A stretch of DNA of 64,000 nt, taken from NCBI RefSeq assembly GCF_021462405.1, contig NZ_JAKEDU010000001.1, positions 248,001 through 312,000 of the forward strand. The letters run 5' to 3'. Under the pieces are notes generated by a model. It saw only the letters and a list, made by a program, of their open reading frames with translations. It had not been told where the DNA came from and ran no database searches. The stretch is from Thermus tengchongensis. Its GTDB lineage: Bacteria > Deinococcota > Deinococci > Deinococcales > Thermaceae. Below, in pieces: positions 46,653-54,514 of the stretch. Every line of letters begins with the position of its first letter. The stretch's first letter is position 1. Both the position numbers and the translations under genes were made by a program.

Positions 46653-47471
46653 CTAAAGCTCGGCCAGGATGCCCCGCACAAAGCGGCGGAAGATGGGCCC
46701 CGTCTTGGCCGCCACCGCCAGCACCTCCTGCTCCGTGGCGTGGTGCTCCCTTTCCGGCACCGCCATGTCCGTGATGGTGGAAAGACCCAAGACCCTGGCC
46801 CCTAGGTGCCTTAAGGCGATGACTTCGGGAACCGTGGACATGCCGATGGCATCGGCCCCGAGATCCCTAAGCATCTTCAGCTCGGCCCGGCTGGCGAAGC
46901 TGGGCCCCAGGAACCAGGCGTAGACCCCCTCGAGGAGGTGCAGGTCCTGCTTCCGCGCCACCTTGCGGGCCAGCTCGATGAGCTCCGGGTCGTAAGCCTC
47001 GAACATCACCGGGAAGCGGGGGCCGAGCCGCTCGTCGTTCTTCCCCCGCAAAGGGTTGACCCCAGCCACGTTGAGGTAGTCCAGGTGGAGCATGATCCCC
47101 CCCGCCTGGAACCTGGGGTTAAGCCCCCCCGCCGCCGAGGTGAGGATAAAGGTCTTGGCCCCCAGGAAATACCCCACCCGTACGGGGAAGACCACCTCCT
47201 CGGGGCTGTAGCCCTCGTAGTAGTGGACCCGGCCTTGGTACACCAGAACCCGCTTGCCTTCAAGCTCCCCCAGGATTAGCCTCCCCGCATGCCCGGGGGC
47301 GGTGGAAAGGGGAAAGTGGGGGATCTCCCCGTAAGGGATCTCCGCCTCCAGGGCCACCTCCTCCGCCAGGGGACCAAGCCCCGAGCCAAGGACGATCCCC
47401 ACCTCCGGCACAAACCCGGTCTTGGAGCGGATGTAGGCCACGGCCTCCTGGATCTTCTCGTAGACCTCCAT
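46653..47471 (-). CDS. punA: Purine nucleoside phosphorylase
   Basis: Cleaves purine nucleosides with phosphate (salvage). 272 aa, trimeric high-molecular-type PNP: phosphate loop GIVLGSGLGPLA near residue 26, GRVHYYEGY, TSAAGGLN, and STVPEVIALRHLGARVLGLSTITD. The ATG at 47471 (MEVYEKIQEA) is taken because the -10 box TAGAAT overlaps the ATG three codons earlier. Confidence 0.95.
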   Translation of the reverse strand: MEVYEKIQEAVAYIRSKTGFVPEVGIVLGSGLGPLAEEVALEAEIPYGEIPHFPLSTAPGHAGRLILGELEGKRVLVYQGRVHYYEGYSPEEVVFPVRVGYFLGAKTFILTSAAGGLNPRFQAGGIMLHLDYLNVAGVNPLRGKNDERLGPRFPVMFEAYDPELIELARKVARKQDLHLLEGVYAWFLGPSFASRAELKMLRDLGADAIGMSTVPEVIALRHLGARVLGLSTITDMAVPEREHHATEQEVLAVAAKTGPIFRRFVRGILAEL

Positions 47472-47478
47472 GCCCGCC

Positions 47479-47518
47479 ATTCTACTCTCACGCCCCCTTC
47501 ACCCGCCTCTGGTAAGCT
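47479..47518. promoter_or_regulatory. Divergent -10 boxes for punA and the bamA-like gene
   Basis: Minus strand TAGAAT (47484-47479), 7 nt before ATG 47471. Plus strand TAAGCT (47513-47518), 7 nt before ATG 47526. No ribosome binding site on either side. Confidence 0.5.
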
Positions 47519-47525
47519 TTCCGCC

Positions 47526-49991
47526 ATGAAGCGGCTTTTTGCCCTGGTGTTCCTGGGCCTTCTGGCCCTGGCGGCCCCCATCCGCGAGGTGGTGGTGGAA
47601 GGGAGCGACCCCGTCCTTCAGGCCCTGGCCCGGGCCGCCTTACCTTTCGGGGTGGGGGACGAACCTGGGAACCTGGAAGAAGCCCGGAAAGCCCTCCTGG
47701 CCACGGGCTACTTCCAGCAGGTGGAGGTGCGCCTGGAAGGGAATGTCCTTAGGGTCATCCTTACTCCCTACCCCCCCATCGCCGAGGTGAAGGTGGAGGC
47801 CAAGGCCTTTCCCCAGGAAGCCCTCCTGCGCTTTCTGGAGCAGAACTTCGCCATCGGCCCGGAGGCCACCTATAACCCCATCCGGGCCGGGGAGGCCGCC
47901 CAGGCCCTGGCCCAGGCCTACCGGCAAAACGGCTTCCCCTTCACCCCCAAGGTGGAAGTGGAGGCCAAGGAGCAGGGGGGCAAAATGCTCCTCACCTTCC
48001 GGGTGGAGGAAAGCCCGGAGGTGAAGGAGGTTCGCCTGCAAGGGGCAAGCCTCCTCCCCGAGGCCGAGCTCCTGAAACTCTTGGAACCCCTAAAGGGCCC
48101 CTTCGACTTCGCCAAGTACCAGGAAGCCCTGAAGGCCATCGCCGCCCGCTACGAGAGGGCCGGTTACCGCTATAGCGGCCCCGATGCCCAGGAAAGCCGC
48201 CTCGAGGACGGCCTCCTCACCGTGGCGGTGCGGGAACTTAAGGTGGTGCGCCTGGAGGGGGAAGGCTTGGACCTCGCGGGCTTTCCCCTGAAGCCCGGGG
48301 ACTACCTGCGCTACGACCTCCTTCTGGAAGGGGTGCAGGCGCTTTCCAAAAAGCTCTCCCGGGTGGTGAACTTCAACCTCACCCCCGAGGGGGAGGGGGT
48401 GGTGGTCCAGCTCCAGCTGGGCCCAGAAGGCGGGGTGATCGAGCGGGTGGATCTGAGGGGCAACACCGCCTTCCCCACGGAAACCCTCCTCGCCCTCCTC
48501 CGCCTGAAGCCCGGCGACGTCTACACCCCAGCCCTGGCCCAGGAGGACGCGAGGCGCATCGCCAGCTTCTACCAGGAGAAGGGCCTCGAGGTGGCCGACG
48601 TGCGCTTCGGCTTCCAGGACGGGACCTTCCGCCTCCAGGTCTTGGAGCTCAAGATCGGGGGCTACCGCCTGGAGTGGCAGGGGCAGCACCGCACCCAGGA
48701 GGAGGTCATCCTGCGGGAACTTCCCAAGCCGGGTAGCCTCTTCAGCGTCCAGGCCCTTCGCCAGGGGATCGCCCGCCTCATGGCCACCGGGCTCCTGGCC
48801 GAGCCCCCCGGGGTGCGCCTGGCCCCCGGGGAGAAGGAGGACCAGGTGGTGGTGGTCCTTTCCCTGAAGGAGGCCCGCACCGGCCTCTTCCAGCCCGCTT
48901 TGGGCTGGAGCTCCCTGGAAGGCTGGTCGGGTAGCGTCTCCTTTAAGGAGACCAACCTCTTCGGCCTGGCCCACCAAGTGGGGGTGGACCTGGCCTTCGT
49001 GCAAAACGAGGCCAGGGACAACCTCTCCCTCTCGGTGAGCTACGCCATCCCTTGGCTCTACCTGGACTACCTGGACCTGAAGGAGGTGCGCACCAGCCTT
49101 TCCTTCAGCCTCTTCTCCACCCCAATCGGCAACAACAAGCTCCTCCAAGGAAGCACGGACACCGGCTGGGAGTACACGGAACGGCGCACCGGGGGCGGGT
49201 TCTCCCTCTCCCGCCCCTTCTCCCAGAACCTGGAGAACCTGCGCCTCTCCCTGGGGCTTTCCGCCCGGCGGTCGACGTATGCCCTCGAGGTCTATGACCC
49301 CAACGCCCCCTGCGACTCCGCGGTCACAAACCCCGCCGACCCCAAGTACTGCGACGGCACCGGCTACAAGAACCTCTCCCTGGCGCAAAGCCTCCTCCCC
49401 ACCCCCGGCTGGACCCTCAGGCTGGACACCGGGGTGAGCTACCTGGAGGTAGACAACCCCCGCTTCCGCACCCAGGGCTATGAGGCAAGCCTCAGCACCG
49501 GCCTGGGTCTCTCCCTCCCCGACACGGGGGGGCGGAGCTTCTTCGTGCCCCTGGTGACCACAGGGAAGACCTATATGCCCCTGGATGAGGAACGGCGCCA
49601 GGCCCTGGCCTTCCGCCTCTCCGCGGGCACCCTCTTGGGTTTCCCCCCGGAAAGCGAGCGCTTCTTCCTCTCGGGGAGCGGGGCCGAGGCCTTCCTCCTC
49701 AGGGGCTACGAGGACCGCAAGTACGGGGGGCTTTCCTTCGCCACGGGGAGCGTGGAGTACCGCTACAACTTCAACCTCTCCCCCCAGGGGGGGACCAACC
49801 TCTACGGCATCCTCTTCACCGACCTGGGCATCGCCGACAACACCGGCGGGGTGAAGTGGGGGGCCGGGGTGGGGCTGCAGCTGGACCTGGACGTGCTGGG
49901 GGTCCTCCTCCCCTCCTTGCGGCTGGACTACGCCTTCAGCCCGGAAAGCCCCACGGGAAGGCTCCACTTCCGCATCGGGCCCATGTTCTAA
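47526..49991 (+). CDS. bamA: BamA/Omp85-family outer-membrane assembly protein
   Basis: 821 aa. Signal peptide MKRLFALVFLGLLALAAP; several POTRA domains (about residues 20-460; repeats recognisable at IREVVVEGSD, IAEVKVEAKAF, VKEVRLQGASLLPE, VIERVDLRGNTAFPTETLLALL); C-terminal 16-stranded Omp85 barrel ending in Phe (FRIGPMF), the outer-membrane sorting signal. The barrel carries the family segment FLSGSGAEAFLLRGYED. It inserts beta-barrel proteins into the outer membrane, probably together with the TamB-like protein. Its TAA stop lies at the very edge of a repeat element whose hairpin follows. Confidence 0.93.
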   Translation: MKRLFALVFLGLLALAAPIREVVVEGSDPVLQALARAALPFGVGDEPGNLEEARKALLATGYFQQVEVRLEGNVLRVILTPYPPIAEVKVEAKAFPQEALLRFLEQNFAIGPEATYNPIRAGEAAQALAQAYRQNGFPFTPKVEVEAKEQGGKMLLTFRVEESPEVKEVRLQGASLLPEAELLKLLEPLKGPFDFAKYQEALKAIAARYERAGYRYSGPDAQESRLEDGLLTVAVRELKVVRLEGEGLDLAGFPLKPGDYLRYDLLLEGVQALSKKLSRVVNFNLTPEGEGVVVQLQLGPEGGVIERVDLRGNTAFPTETLLALLRLKPGDVYTPALAQEDARRIASFYQEKGLEVADVRFGFQDGTFRLQVLELKIGGYRLEWQGQHRTQEEVILRELPKPGSLFSVQALRQGIARLMATGLLAEPPGVRLAPGEKEDQVVVVLSLKEARTGLFQPALGWSSLEGWSGSVSFKETNLFGLAHQVGVDLAFVQNEARDNLSLSVSYAIPWLYLDYLDLKEVRTSLSFSLFSTPIGNNKLLQGSTDTGWEYTERRTGGGFSLSRPFSQNLENLRLSLGLSARRSTYALEVYDPNAPCDSAVTNPADPKYCDGTGYKNLSLAQSLLPTPGWTLRLDTGVSYLEVDNPRFRTQGYEASLSTGLGLSLPDTGGRSFFVPLVTTGKTYMPLDEERRQALAFRLSAGTLLGFPPESERFFLSGSGAEAFLLRGYEDRKYGGLSFATGSVEYRYNFNLSPQGGTNLYGILFTDLGIADNTGGVKWGAGVGLQLDLDVLGVLLPSLRLDYAFSPESPTGRLHFRIGPMF

Positions 49992-50091
49992 GCACCCCGT
50001 GGGGGCTTGCGCCCCCACGGGGGCCCCAAAGGCCTTTGGGCATCGGCCCTTTCCCTGCCCATTGCGGCAACCCCCGCGCACGGGCCCTTGG
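49989..50091 (+). repeat. Diverged MITE-like element, copy 4, doubling as bamA terminator
   Basis: Starts TAAGCACCCCGTGGGGGC exactly at the bamA stop codon. A 12-bp perfect stem CCCCGTGGGGGC / GCCCCCACGGGG (49995-50022, loop TTGC) should end bamA transcription. The middle holds GGGCCCCAAAG and TGCGGCAACCCCCG as in copy 3. The right end (GGGCCCTTGG) is degenerate, so the limit is approximate. Confidence 0.6.
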
Positions 50092-50148
50092 TTGCGCCAA
50101 GGCGCGGGCTAACGCAAACTGTTCTTGACGCCGCCCGGCGTTTCTGCC

Positions 50149-50457
50149 ATGAAAGCCTACCTCGGCCTCTACACCGCCAGGCTGGAAACCCCGGCCAGAA
50201 GCCTCAAGGAGAAGCGCGCCCTCATCAAGCCCGCCCTGGAAAGGGTAAAAGCCCGCTTCCCCGTCTCCGCCGCCCGGCTCCACGGCCTGGACGCTTGGGG
50301 CTTTGAGGTGGTGGGCCTCTCCCTCCTGGGCAACGACCCCGCCTGGGTGGAGGCCACCTTGCGCGAGGCCGCCCGCTTCCTGGCCCGCGAGGGGGATTTT
50401 AGGGTGGCCCTCGAGGCCTTCCGCCTCGAGGCCTTCGAGCTGGATGGGTTGGTCTAG
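50149..50457 (+). CDS. DUF503 family protein
   Basis: 102 aa: MKAYLGLYTARLETPARSLKEKRALIKPALERVKARFPVSAARL... The LKEKR..IK.....RVK.RF.VSAAR segment is the DUF503 hallmark. Members are small ferredoxin-like dimers often near ribosome-maturation or phosphoesterase genes; function unknown. Start at ATG 50149, where the conserved sequence begins; an upstream ATG at 50125 adds non-conserved residues. Confidence 0.88.
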   Translation: MKAYLGLYTARLETPARSLKEKRALIKPALERVKARFPVSAARLHGLDAWGFEVVGLSLLGNDPAWVEATLREAARFLAREGDFRVALEAFRLEAFELDGLV

Positions 50458-50492
50458 GGGCCTGCCCCCGGCAACCAGGCCCTCGGGCTAAG

Positions 50493-50807
50493 ATGGAAGA
50501 GGTGGACCTTAGCTCCCTGCCTACCCCCGATCGGGAGCGCCTCCAGGAGCTTTGCCAGCGCTACGGCGTGCGCCGGCTCCTTCTCTTCGGCTCCTTCGCC
50601 CGGGGAGAAGCCTCGGAGGCAAGCGACCTGGATCTGTTGGTGGAGTTCTTCCCCGGCCAAGTCCCGGGCCTGGGCTTCGTGCGCCTGCAAGAGGAGCTCT
50701 CCCGCCTGTTCGGGAGGCAGGTGGACCTCCACACCGCGAAGAGCCTCAGCCGCTACTTCCGCGAGGAGGCCCTAAGGGAGGCCCATCCCCTTTATGAGGC
50801 CGCCTAG
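50493..50807 (+). CDS. MNT-type minimal nucleotidyltransferase (antitoxin of an MNT/HEPN pair)
   Basis: 104 aa. Polymerase-beta-fold motif LLLFGSFARGEASEASDLDLLVEF with the G-S-x(10)-D-x-D metal site near residues 34-52. In MntA/HepT systems the nucleotidyltransferase neutralises the HEPN RNase by AMPylation. It overlaps the next frame by 14 nt, the usual operon layout. Active-site residues are intact although its partner is not. Confidence 0.88.
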   Translation: MEEVDLSSLPTPDRERLQELCQRYGVRRLLLFGSFARGEASEASDLDLLVEFFPGQVPGLGFVRLQEELSRLFGRQVDLHTAKSLSRYFREEALREAHPLYEAA

Positions 50808-50985
50808 GGTTTCGGATAGAATCCGGCTCCTGCACATGCGGGACGCCGCCCGCAGGGCCCTGGAGCTGGGGCAAGGGAAGAACCTGGCCTCCCTCCCCCC
50901 AGAGGACACCACCGCCCTCGCCGTGGTGCGCCTCCCCCACCTCCTCACCCGCTTGGAGCAGATTCTAGAGGAGCTGGGCGCCTAA
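50794..50985 (+). pseudogene. Internally deleted HEPN (DUF86, HepT-like) toxin
   Basis: 63 aa, while HepT proteins have about 110-135. The N-terminal part SDRIRLLHMRDAARRALELGQGKNLASLPPEDTTALAVVR matches the start of DUF86 and the last part LPHLLTRLEQILEELGA matches its final helix. The middle, which should hold the GEA(A) segment and the Rx4-6H RNase motif, is absent, with the frame kept. The product cannot be a normal HEPN RNase. Ends 4 nt into the thiolase gene on the other strand. Confidence 0.72.
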
Positions 50986-52172
50986 ACCAGTTCCACCCCA
51001 AAGGCCGTGGACCCCCCGGTGCCGTGGCAGATGGCCGCCAGGCCCCTTTCTTCCCCCTTCTGCCTCAGGGCGTTCAGGAGGGTGACCAGGATCCTGGCCC
51101 CGCTGGCCCCGATGGGGTGGCCCAGGGCCACCGCCCCCCCGAAGACGTTGAGGCGCTCGTAGGGCACCCCCAGAAGGCGGCGGAAGAGGACGTTGTTGAG
51201 GGCGAAGGCCTCGTTGTTCTCAAAAAGGCCGAAGTCTTCAATCCGCATGCCAAGCCGGTCCAGCAGGCGCTTCACCGCGGGGATGGGGGCCTCGGGGAAG
51301 CGCCAGGGCTCCCCCGCCGCCCAGGCCCCGCCCAGCACCCGGGCCAGGGGCTTCAGGCCGTGGGCCTTCACCGCCTCCTCCGAGGCCAAAAGAAGCGCCG
51401 CCGCCCCGTCGGAGATCTGGCTGGCGTTCCCCGCGGTGAGGATGCCGTCCTTCCGGAAGGCGGGCCTAAGGGCGGCCAGGGACTCCAAGGTGGTCTCGGG
51501 CCTTATCCCCTCGTCCCGGTCCACCACCACCGGCCCCTTCTTCCCGGGAAGCTCCATGGGGGCGATCTCCTGGGCGAAGAACCCCTTCTCCGTGGCCTCC
51601 GCCGCCCTCTTATGGGAGAGGAAGGCGGCCTCGTCCACCTCCTCCCGGCCCACCCCATAGTCCTGGGCGAGCCTTTCCGCCTGCTCCCCCATGGCCTCGC
51701 CCGAAAAGGGGTCGGAAAGCCCGTCCCGGAGGAGAATATCCTGGAGGTTTTCCGGGGCCCCCATAAGGAACCTGTACCCCCACCTTGCCCGGTGGGAGAG
51801 GTAGAAGCCCGCCTGGCTCATGGACTCCATCCCCCCGGCCAGCACCAGGTGCGCCTCCCCCGTGCGCAGGAACTGCACGGCGTTCATGACGGCCATCATC
51901 CCCGAGGCGCAGACCATGTCCACCTGGTACCCGTCCACCTCCTTGGGGATGCCCGCCCTTAGGGCCGCCTGCCGGGGAAGGAGCTGCCCGTGCCCAGCCC
52001 TTAGCACGTTCCCGAACACGTAGAGGTCCAAATCCTTCCCCTCCACCCCCGCCCGGGCCAAGGCGGCCCGCATGGCGTGGGCCCCAAGCTCCACCGGGCT
52101 CACGTCCTTCAGCACCCCCCCGAACCGGCCGATGGGGGTGCGCGCCGCGGAAACGATGTAGACCTCGCCCAT
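50982..52172 (-). CDS. Acetyl-CoA acetyltransferase (thiolase)
   Basis: 396 aa. Condenses two acetyl-CoA or performs beta-oxidation thiolysis. Nucleophile Cys in DMVCASGMMAVMNAV near residue 87, NNEAFAL (HEAFA-type, here with Asn), GHPIGASGARILVTL, and the C-terminal catalytic Cys in AICHGTGGSTAFGVEL, where most thiolases read C-G-G. Together with hbd and the enoyl-CoA hydratase elsewhere in the window it fits fatty-acid oxidation, although they are not in one operon. -10 TATGAT is 6 nt before the ATG. Confidence 0.93.
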   Translation of the reverse strand: MGEVYIVSAARTPIGRFGGVLKDVSPVELGAHAMRAALARAGVEGKDLDLYVFGNVLRAGHGQLLPRQAALRAGIPKEVDGYQVDMVCASGMMAVMNAVQFLRTGEAHLVLAGGMESMSQAGFYLSHRARWGYRFLMGAPENLQDILLRDGLSDPFSGEAMGEQAERLAQDYGVGREEVDEAAFLSHKRAAEATEKGFFAQEIAPMELPGKKGPVVVDRDEGIRPETTLESLAALRPAFRKDGILTAGNASQISDGAAALLLASEEAVKAHGLKPLARVLGGAWAAGEPWRFPEAPIPAVKRLLDRLGMRIEDFGLFENNEAFALNNVLFRRLLGVPYERLNVFGGAVALGHPIGASGARILVTLLNALRQKGEERGLAAICHGTGGSTAFGVELV

Positions 52173-52178
52173 GGGCCT

Positions 52179-52230
52179 ATCATACCCGCGCGCCGGGGCA
52201 CCTGGGGCGAGGGCGGCCCCCTGCTATACT
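52179..52230. promoter_or_regulatory. Divergent -10 boxes for thiolase and the pilin operon
   Basis: Minus strand TATGAT (52184-52179), 6 nt before the thiolase ATG. Plus strand TATACT (52225-52230), 8 nt before the first pilin ATG at 52239. Confidence 0.55.
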
Positions 52231-52238
52231 CCAGGCGG

Positions 52239-52709
52239 ATGCCCAGGCAAGGCCTCACCCTCCTGGAGCTCTTGGTGGTGCTGGGCCTCCTGGGGGTCTT
52301 GCTGGGCCTGAGCCTTCCCCTCCTCTCCCCGAACCGCCTGGCTCTGGAGGGCGCCGCCCGCTCCCTGGCGGCCCAGGTGACCCGGGCCAGGCTGGAGGCC
52401 ATCCGGCAGAACGCCTTCGCCGGGCTCCACGTCTTCACCGAGGGGGCTGGGGGCTACGCGGTCTTCGTGGACCGAAACGGGGACCGCCGCTACACCCCGG
52501 GGGAGGAGGTGCAGGTGGTGCGCTTTGGGGAGGGAGGCTGGGCCCGGGTACGGCTGGACCCCAACCGAAGCACCCTGGGCAATATGCCCATTCTGTTCGA
52601 TCCCAGGGGGGTTCCCGCCAAACCCATCACCGGCACCATAACCCTCGCCTCCGGTACCTCCACCCGCAAGGTGGTCATAAGCCAGCAGGGCCGGGCCCGG
52701 GTGGAGTAG
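52239..52709 (+). CDS. pilA1: Type IV pilin-like protein, FimT/GspH type (first gene of competence pilin operon)
   Basis: 156 aa. Class III signal MPRQG^LTLLELLVVLGLLGVLLGLSLPLL, cut by PilD after Gly with Glu at +5 (counted from the cut). The globular part has GspH/FimT features (QVTRARLEAIRQNAFAGLHVF, VFVDRNGDRRYTPGEEV). In T. thermophilus the cluster pilA1-pilA2-pilA3-comZ-pilA4 is needed for transformation; this is the matching first gene. It is 35-40% identical by eye to the next gene, a tandem duplicate. Confidence 0.88.
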   Translation: MPRQGLTLLELLVVLGLLGVLLGLSLPLLSPNRLALEGAARSLAAQVTRARLEAIRQNAFAGLHVFTEGAGGYAVFVDRNGDRRYTPGEEVQVVRFGEGGWARVRLDPNRSTLGNMPILFDPRGVPAKPITGTITLASGTSTRKVVISQQGRARVE

Positions 52710-52710
52710 A

Positions 52711-52725
52711 CCCCCCGTTTGGGGG
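52711..52725 (+). terminator. Short hairpin between the two FimT-type pilin genes
   Basis: C6-GTTT-G5 directly after the pilA1 stop; it could stop or process part of the transcripts. No U tract. Confidence 0.35.
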
Positions 52726-52763
52726 ATGCGAACCCCACCCCTTTCGTCTACCCTTAGAAGGGA

Positions 52764-53237
52764 ATGAGGAAGCCCCGTGGCCTGACCCTTATAGAGCTCG
52801 TCATCATCCTCGCCATCCTGGGGATTCTCCTGGCCCTGGGCACGAGCTACCTGCGTTCCGACCGCATCGCCGTGAACCAGGCCGCCCAGTCCCTGGCCGC
52901 CCAGGTGACGAGGGCCCGGCTGGAGGCCATCCGGCGGAACGAGTTCGTGGGCATCCACTTCAGCACCCAGGGCTTTGGAGGCTACCTGATCTTCGTAGAC
53001 GCCAACAGGGACGGGACCTTCAACACGGGGGAAACCGTGGTCCAAGGCGTCACCTTCGGCCAAGGGGACTGGGCCCGGGTACGGCTCACCGCCGTCACGG
53101 GAGCCTCCACCCTGGTCTTTGACCCACGCGGCATCCCCACCTCCTTTACCGCTTCCACCGTCACCCTGCGCAACCGGGCGGAAACGTACACCAAGACCGT
53201 GCAGATCTCTGGTCAAGGGAGGGCGAGCGTGCAATGA
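52764..53237 (+). CDS. pilA2: Type IV pilin-like protein, FimT/GspH type (second)
   Basis: 157 aa. Prepilin signal MRKPRG^LTLIELVIILAILGILLALG. Shares QSLAAQVTRARLEAIRRNEF and the DPRGIP region with the previous gene, so the two arose by duplication. Published work on T. thermophilus reports that PilA2 interacts with ComZ at the pilus tip; assignment here rests on gene order. Its stop overlaps the next start by 4 nt (ATGA). Confidence 0.87.
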   Translation: MRKPRGLTLIELVIILAILGILLALGTSYLRSDRIAVNQAAQSLAAQVTRARLEAIRRNEFVGIHFSTQGFGGYLIFVDANRDGTFNTGETVVQGVTFGQGDWARVRLTAVTGASTLVFDPRGIPTSFTASTVTLRNRAETYTKTVQISGQGRASVQ

Positions 53238-53761
53238 GAAGGAGTGGCCTTACCATCATAGAAGTCCTAATCGCCATGGCTATCCTAGGCATTGCGTTTG
53301 GAGCCTTGCTGTTTAATCAGCTTTCTAACTTACGCACCTCCGCACGCATGAGATTGGTCACGGAGATCAAAGCCGCACTTACGCAGGTCTTGGAAGCTAA
53401 GAACGCTGAGGTTCTGGCAAAAAGCGGCTCTATCTACGCTTTTGACGATTATTATTGGGGCTGCCCGTCTGCCGTTGCGAACGCTAGCAGCATCATCGGT
53501 AGACCCCTCAACTCTGTAGCTTGTTCAGGCAACAGCACGGTGGGGCGCGTCACCGTCTCGTGGAGCGTGAGTGGAGAGAGCGGCATCCAAGGAGAGGGAC
53601 TCATCCTACTAAGCGCCAGGGGTTCCATAGCCAACATGACCACATCCCCCCAGGTGGCCCTGATCCGTCGCGTCTCTTGCTACGACGTTTATCCATCCCC
53701 CACCCGAGATGCCCCTGCCCCCTGTCCCACCCCCACCGCCTCTGGAGGGGGTCGGCCATGA
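53234..53761 (+). CDS. Minor pilin, PilV/GspI-like
   Basis: 175 aa. Prepilin signal MRRSG^LTIIEVLIAMAILGIAFGALLF; IIEVLIAMAILGI is typical of PilV/GspI minor pilins. The remainder is not conserved and is rich in Ser/Thr with several Cys (GCPSAVANAS, VACSGNSTVG, VSCYDVYPSP). The base composition drops sharply here: bases 53281-53340 contain 27 G+C of 60 by hand count, against 41 of 60 for 8341-8400. Overlaps both neighbours by ATGA. Could be what the literature numbers PilA3; that is not settled here. Confidence 0.82.
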   Translation: MRRSGLTIIEVLIAMAILGIAFGALLFNQLSNLRTSARMRLVTEIKAALTQVLEAKNAEVLAKSGSIYAFDDYYWGCPSAVANASSIIGRPLNSVACSGNSTVGRVTVSWSVSGESGIQGEGLILLSARGSIANMTTSPQVALIRRVSCYDVYPSPTRDAPAPCPTPTASGGGRP

Positions 53762-54504
53762 AGCGTCAGGGTTTTTCCCTCCTGGAACTTCTGCTTGCAT
53801 CAGCCATCCTGGTCGTCCTCGGAGTCTTGGTCACCCGAGCCCTCCTAGACCAAGCCGACTTAGCCCGACGCACGCAAGCCCGAAACGAGGTGCAAGACCG
53901 CGTGCGCATGGTTATGGAGCTGGTGAAGCAAGACTTGATGATGGCCGGAAGCAGCCGATACGTGAGTTTCTCCGCCGGTTCAGCAAACTCGTTCATCGCC
54001 GGGGTCACGGAAGCCATCTCGGGTTGGCAGGGATGCTCCAGTACCAACCCCTGCCTTTCCGCCGATGCAGGAAACTCTACTAGCTTGCGGGACCGCTTCT
54101 CCGTTCGCTACATTACCAGCCTTAGACCAACATCGGAAGCCTGCCGAAAAGTGGAGTATAGCTTTGACTCGTATACCCTTCGCCGAAGCGACGTGGGCTG
54201 CTCCCAATCTGCCAGCCCTCAGCCCCTGGCGGACAACATCTTGGTTCTTAACCTGCGTTTTGAGTGCTCGGACGGCAGTTTTGCCGATACGGGCAGCCCG
54301 CCTTGCACGGGCAATCGATATGCGCGAGCAGCGTATATCACGGTCGTAGGTTTTTCCTTAACCCCGGCCCCTGGAAACCCGCCTGATGCCTCGTCCTTCA
54401 GCGTCGTGTCGGGCAACTCCACTCTGACCGAAAACTGCCCGTTGGGGCGGATATGCTTTGGCACCAGCGAAAGGGTCGAACTACCCAGCCTGAAGGACCA
54501 GTAG
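53758..54504 (+). CDS. Minor pilin, PilW/GspJ-like
   Basis: 248 aa. Prepilin signal MKRQG^FSLLELLLASAILVVLGVLVTRAL, then the PilW-type helix QDRVRMVMELVKQDLMMAGSSRY. The C-terminal two thirds hold paired Cys (CSSTNPC, C..C) and beta-rich sequence. Low G+C as in the previous gene. Either this or the previous gene corresponds to pilA3 of T. thermophilus. The start codon overlaps the previous stop (ATGA). Confidence 0.82.
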   Translation: MKRQGFSLLELLLASAILVVLGVLVTRALLDQADLARRTQARNEVQDRVRMVMELVKQDLMMAGSSRYVSFSAGSANSFIAGVTEAISGWQGCSSTNPCLSADAGNSTSLRDRFSVRYITSLRPTSEACRKVEYSFDSYTLRRSDVGCSQSASPQPLADNILVLNLRFECSDGSFADTGSPPCTGNRYARAAYITVVGFSLTPAPGNPPDASSFSVVSGNSTLTENCPLGRICFGTSERVELPSLKDQ

Positions 54505-54514
54505 GAGGTACTCC

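Noticed and set aside
48090-50081. A 663-codon open frame antisense to the bamA-like gene
   Set aside because: Low-complexity Gly/Ala/Leu/His-rich translation without any recognisable domain, opposite a clear Omp85 gene. Long shadow frames are normal at 70% G+C.
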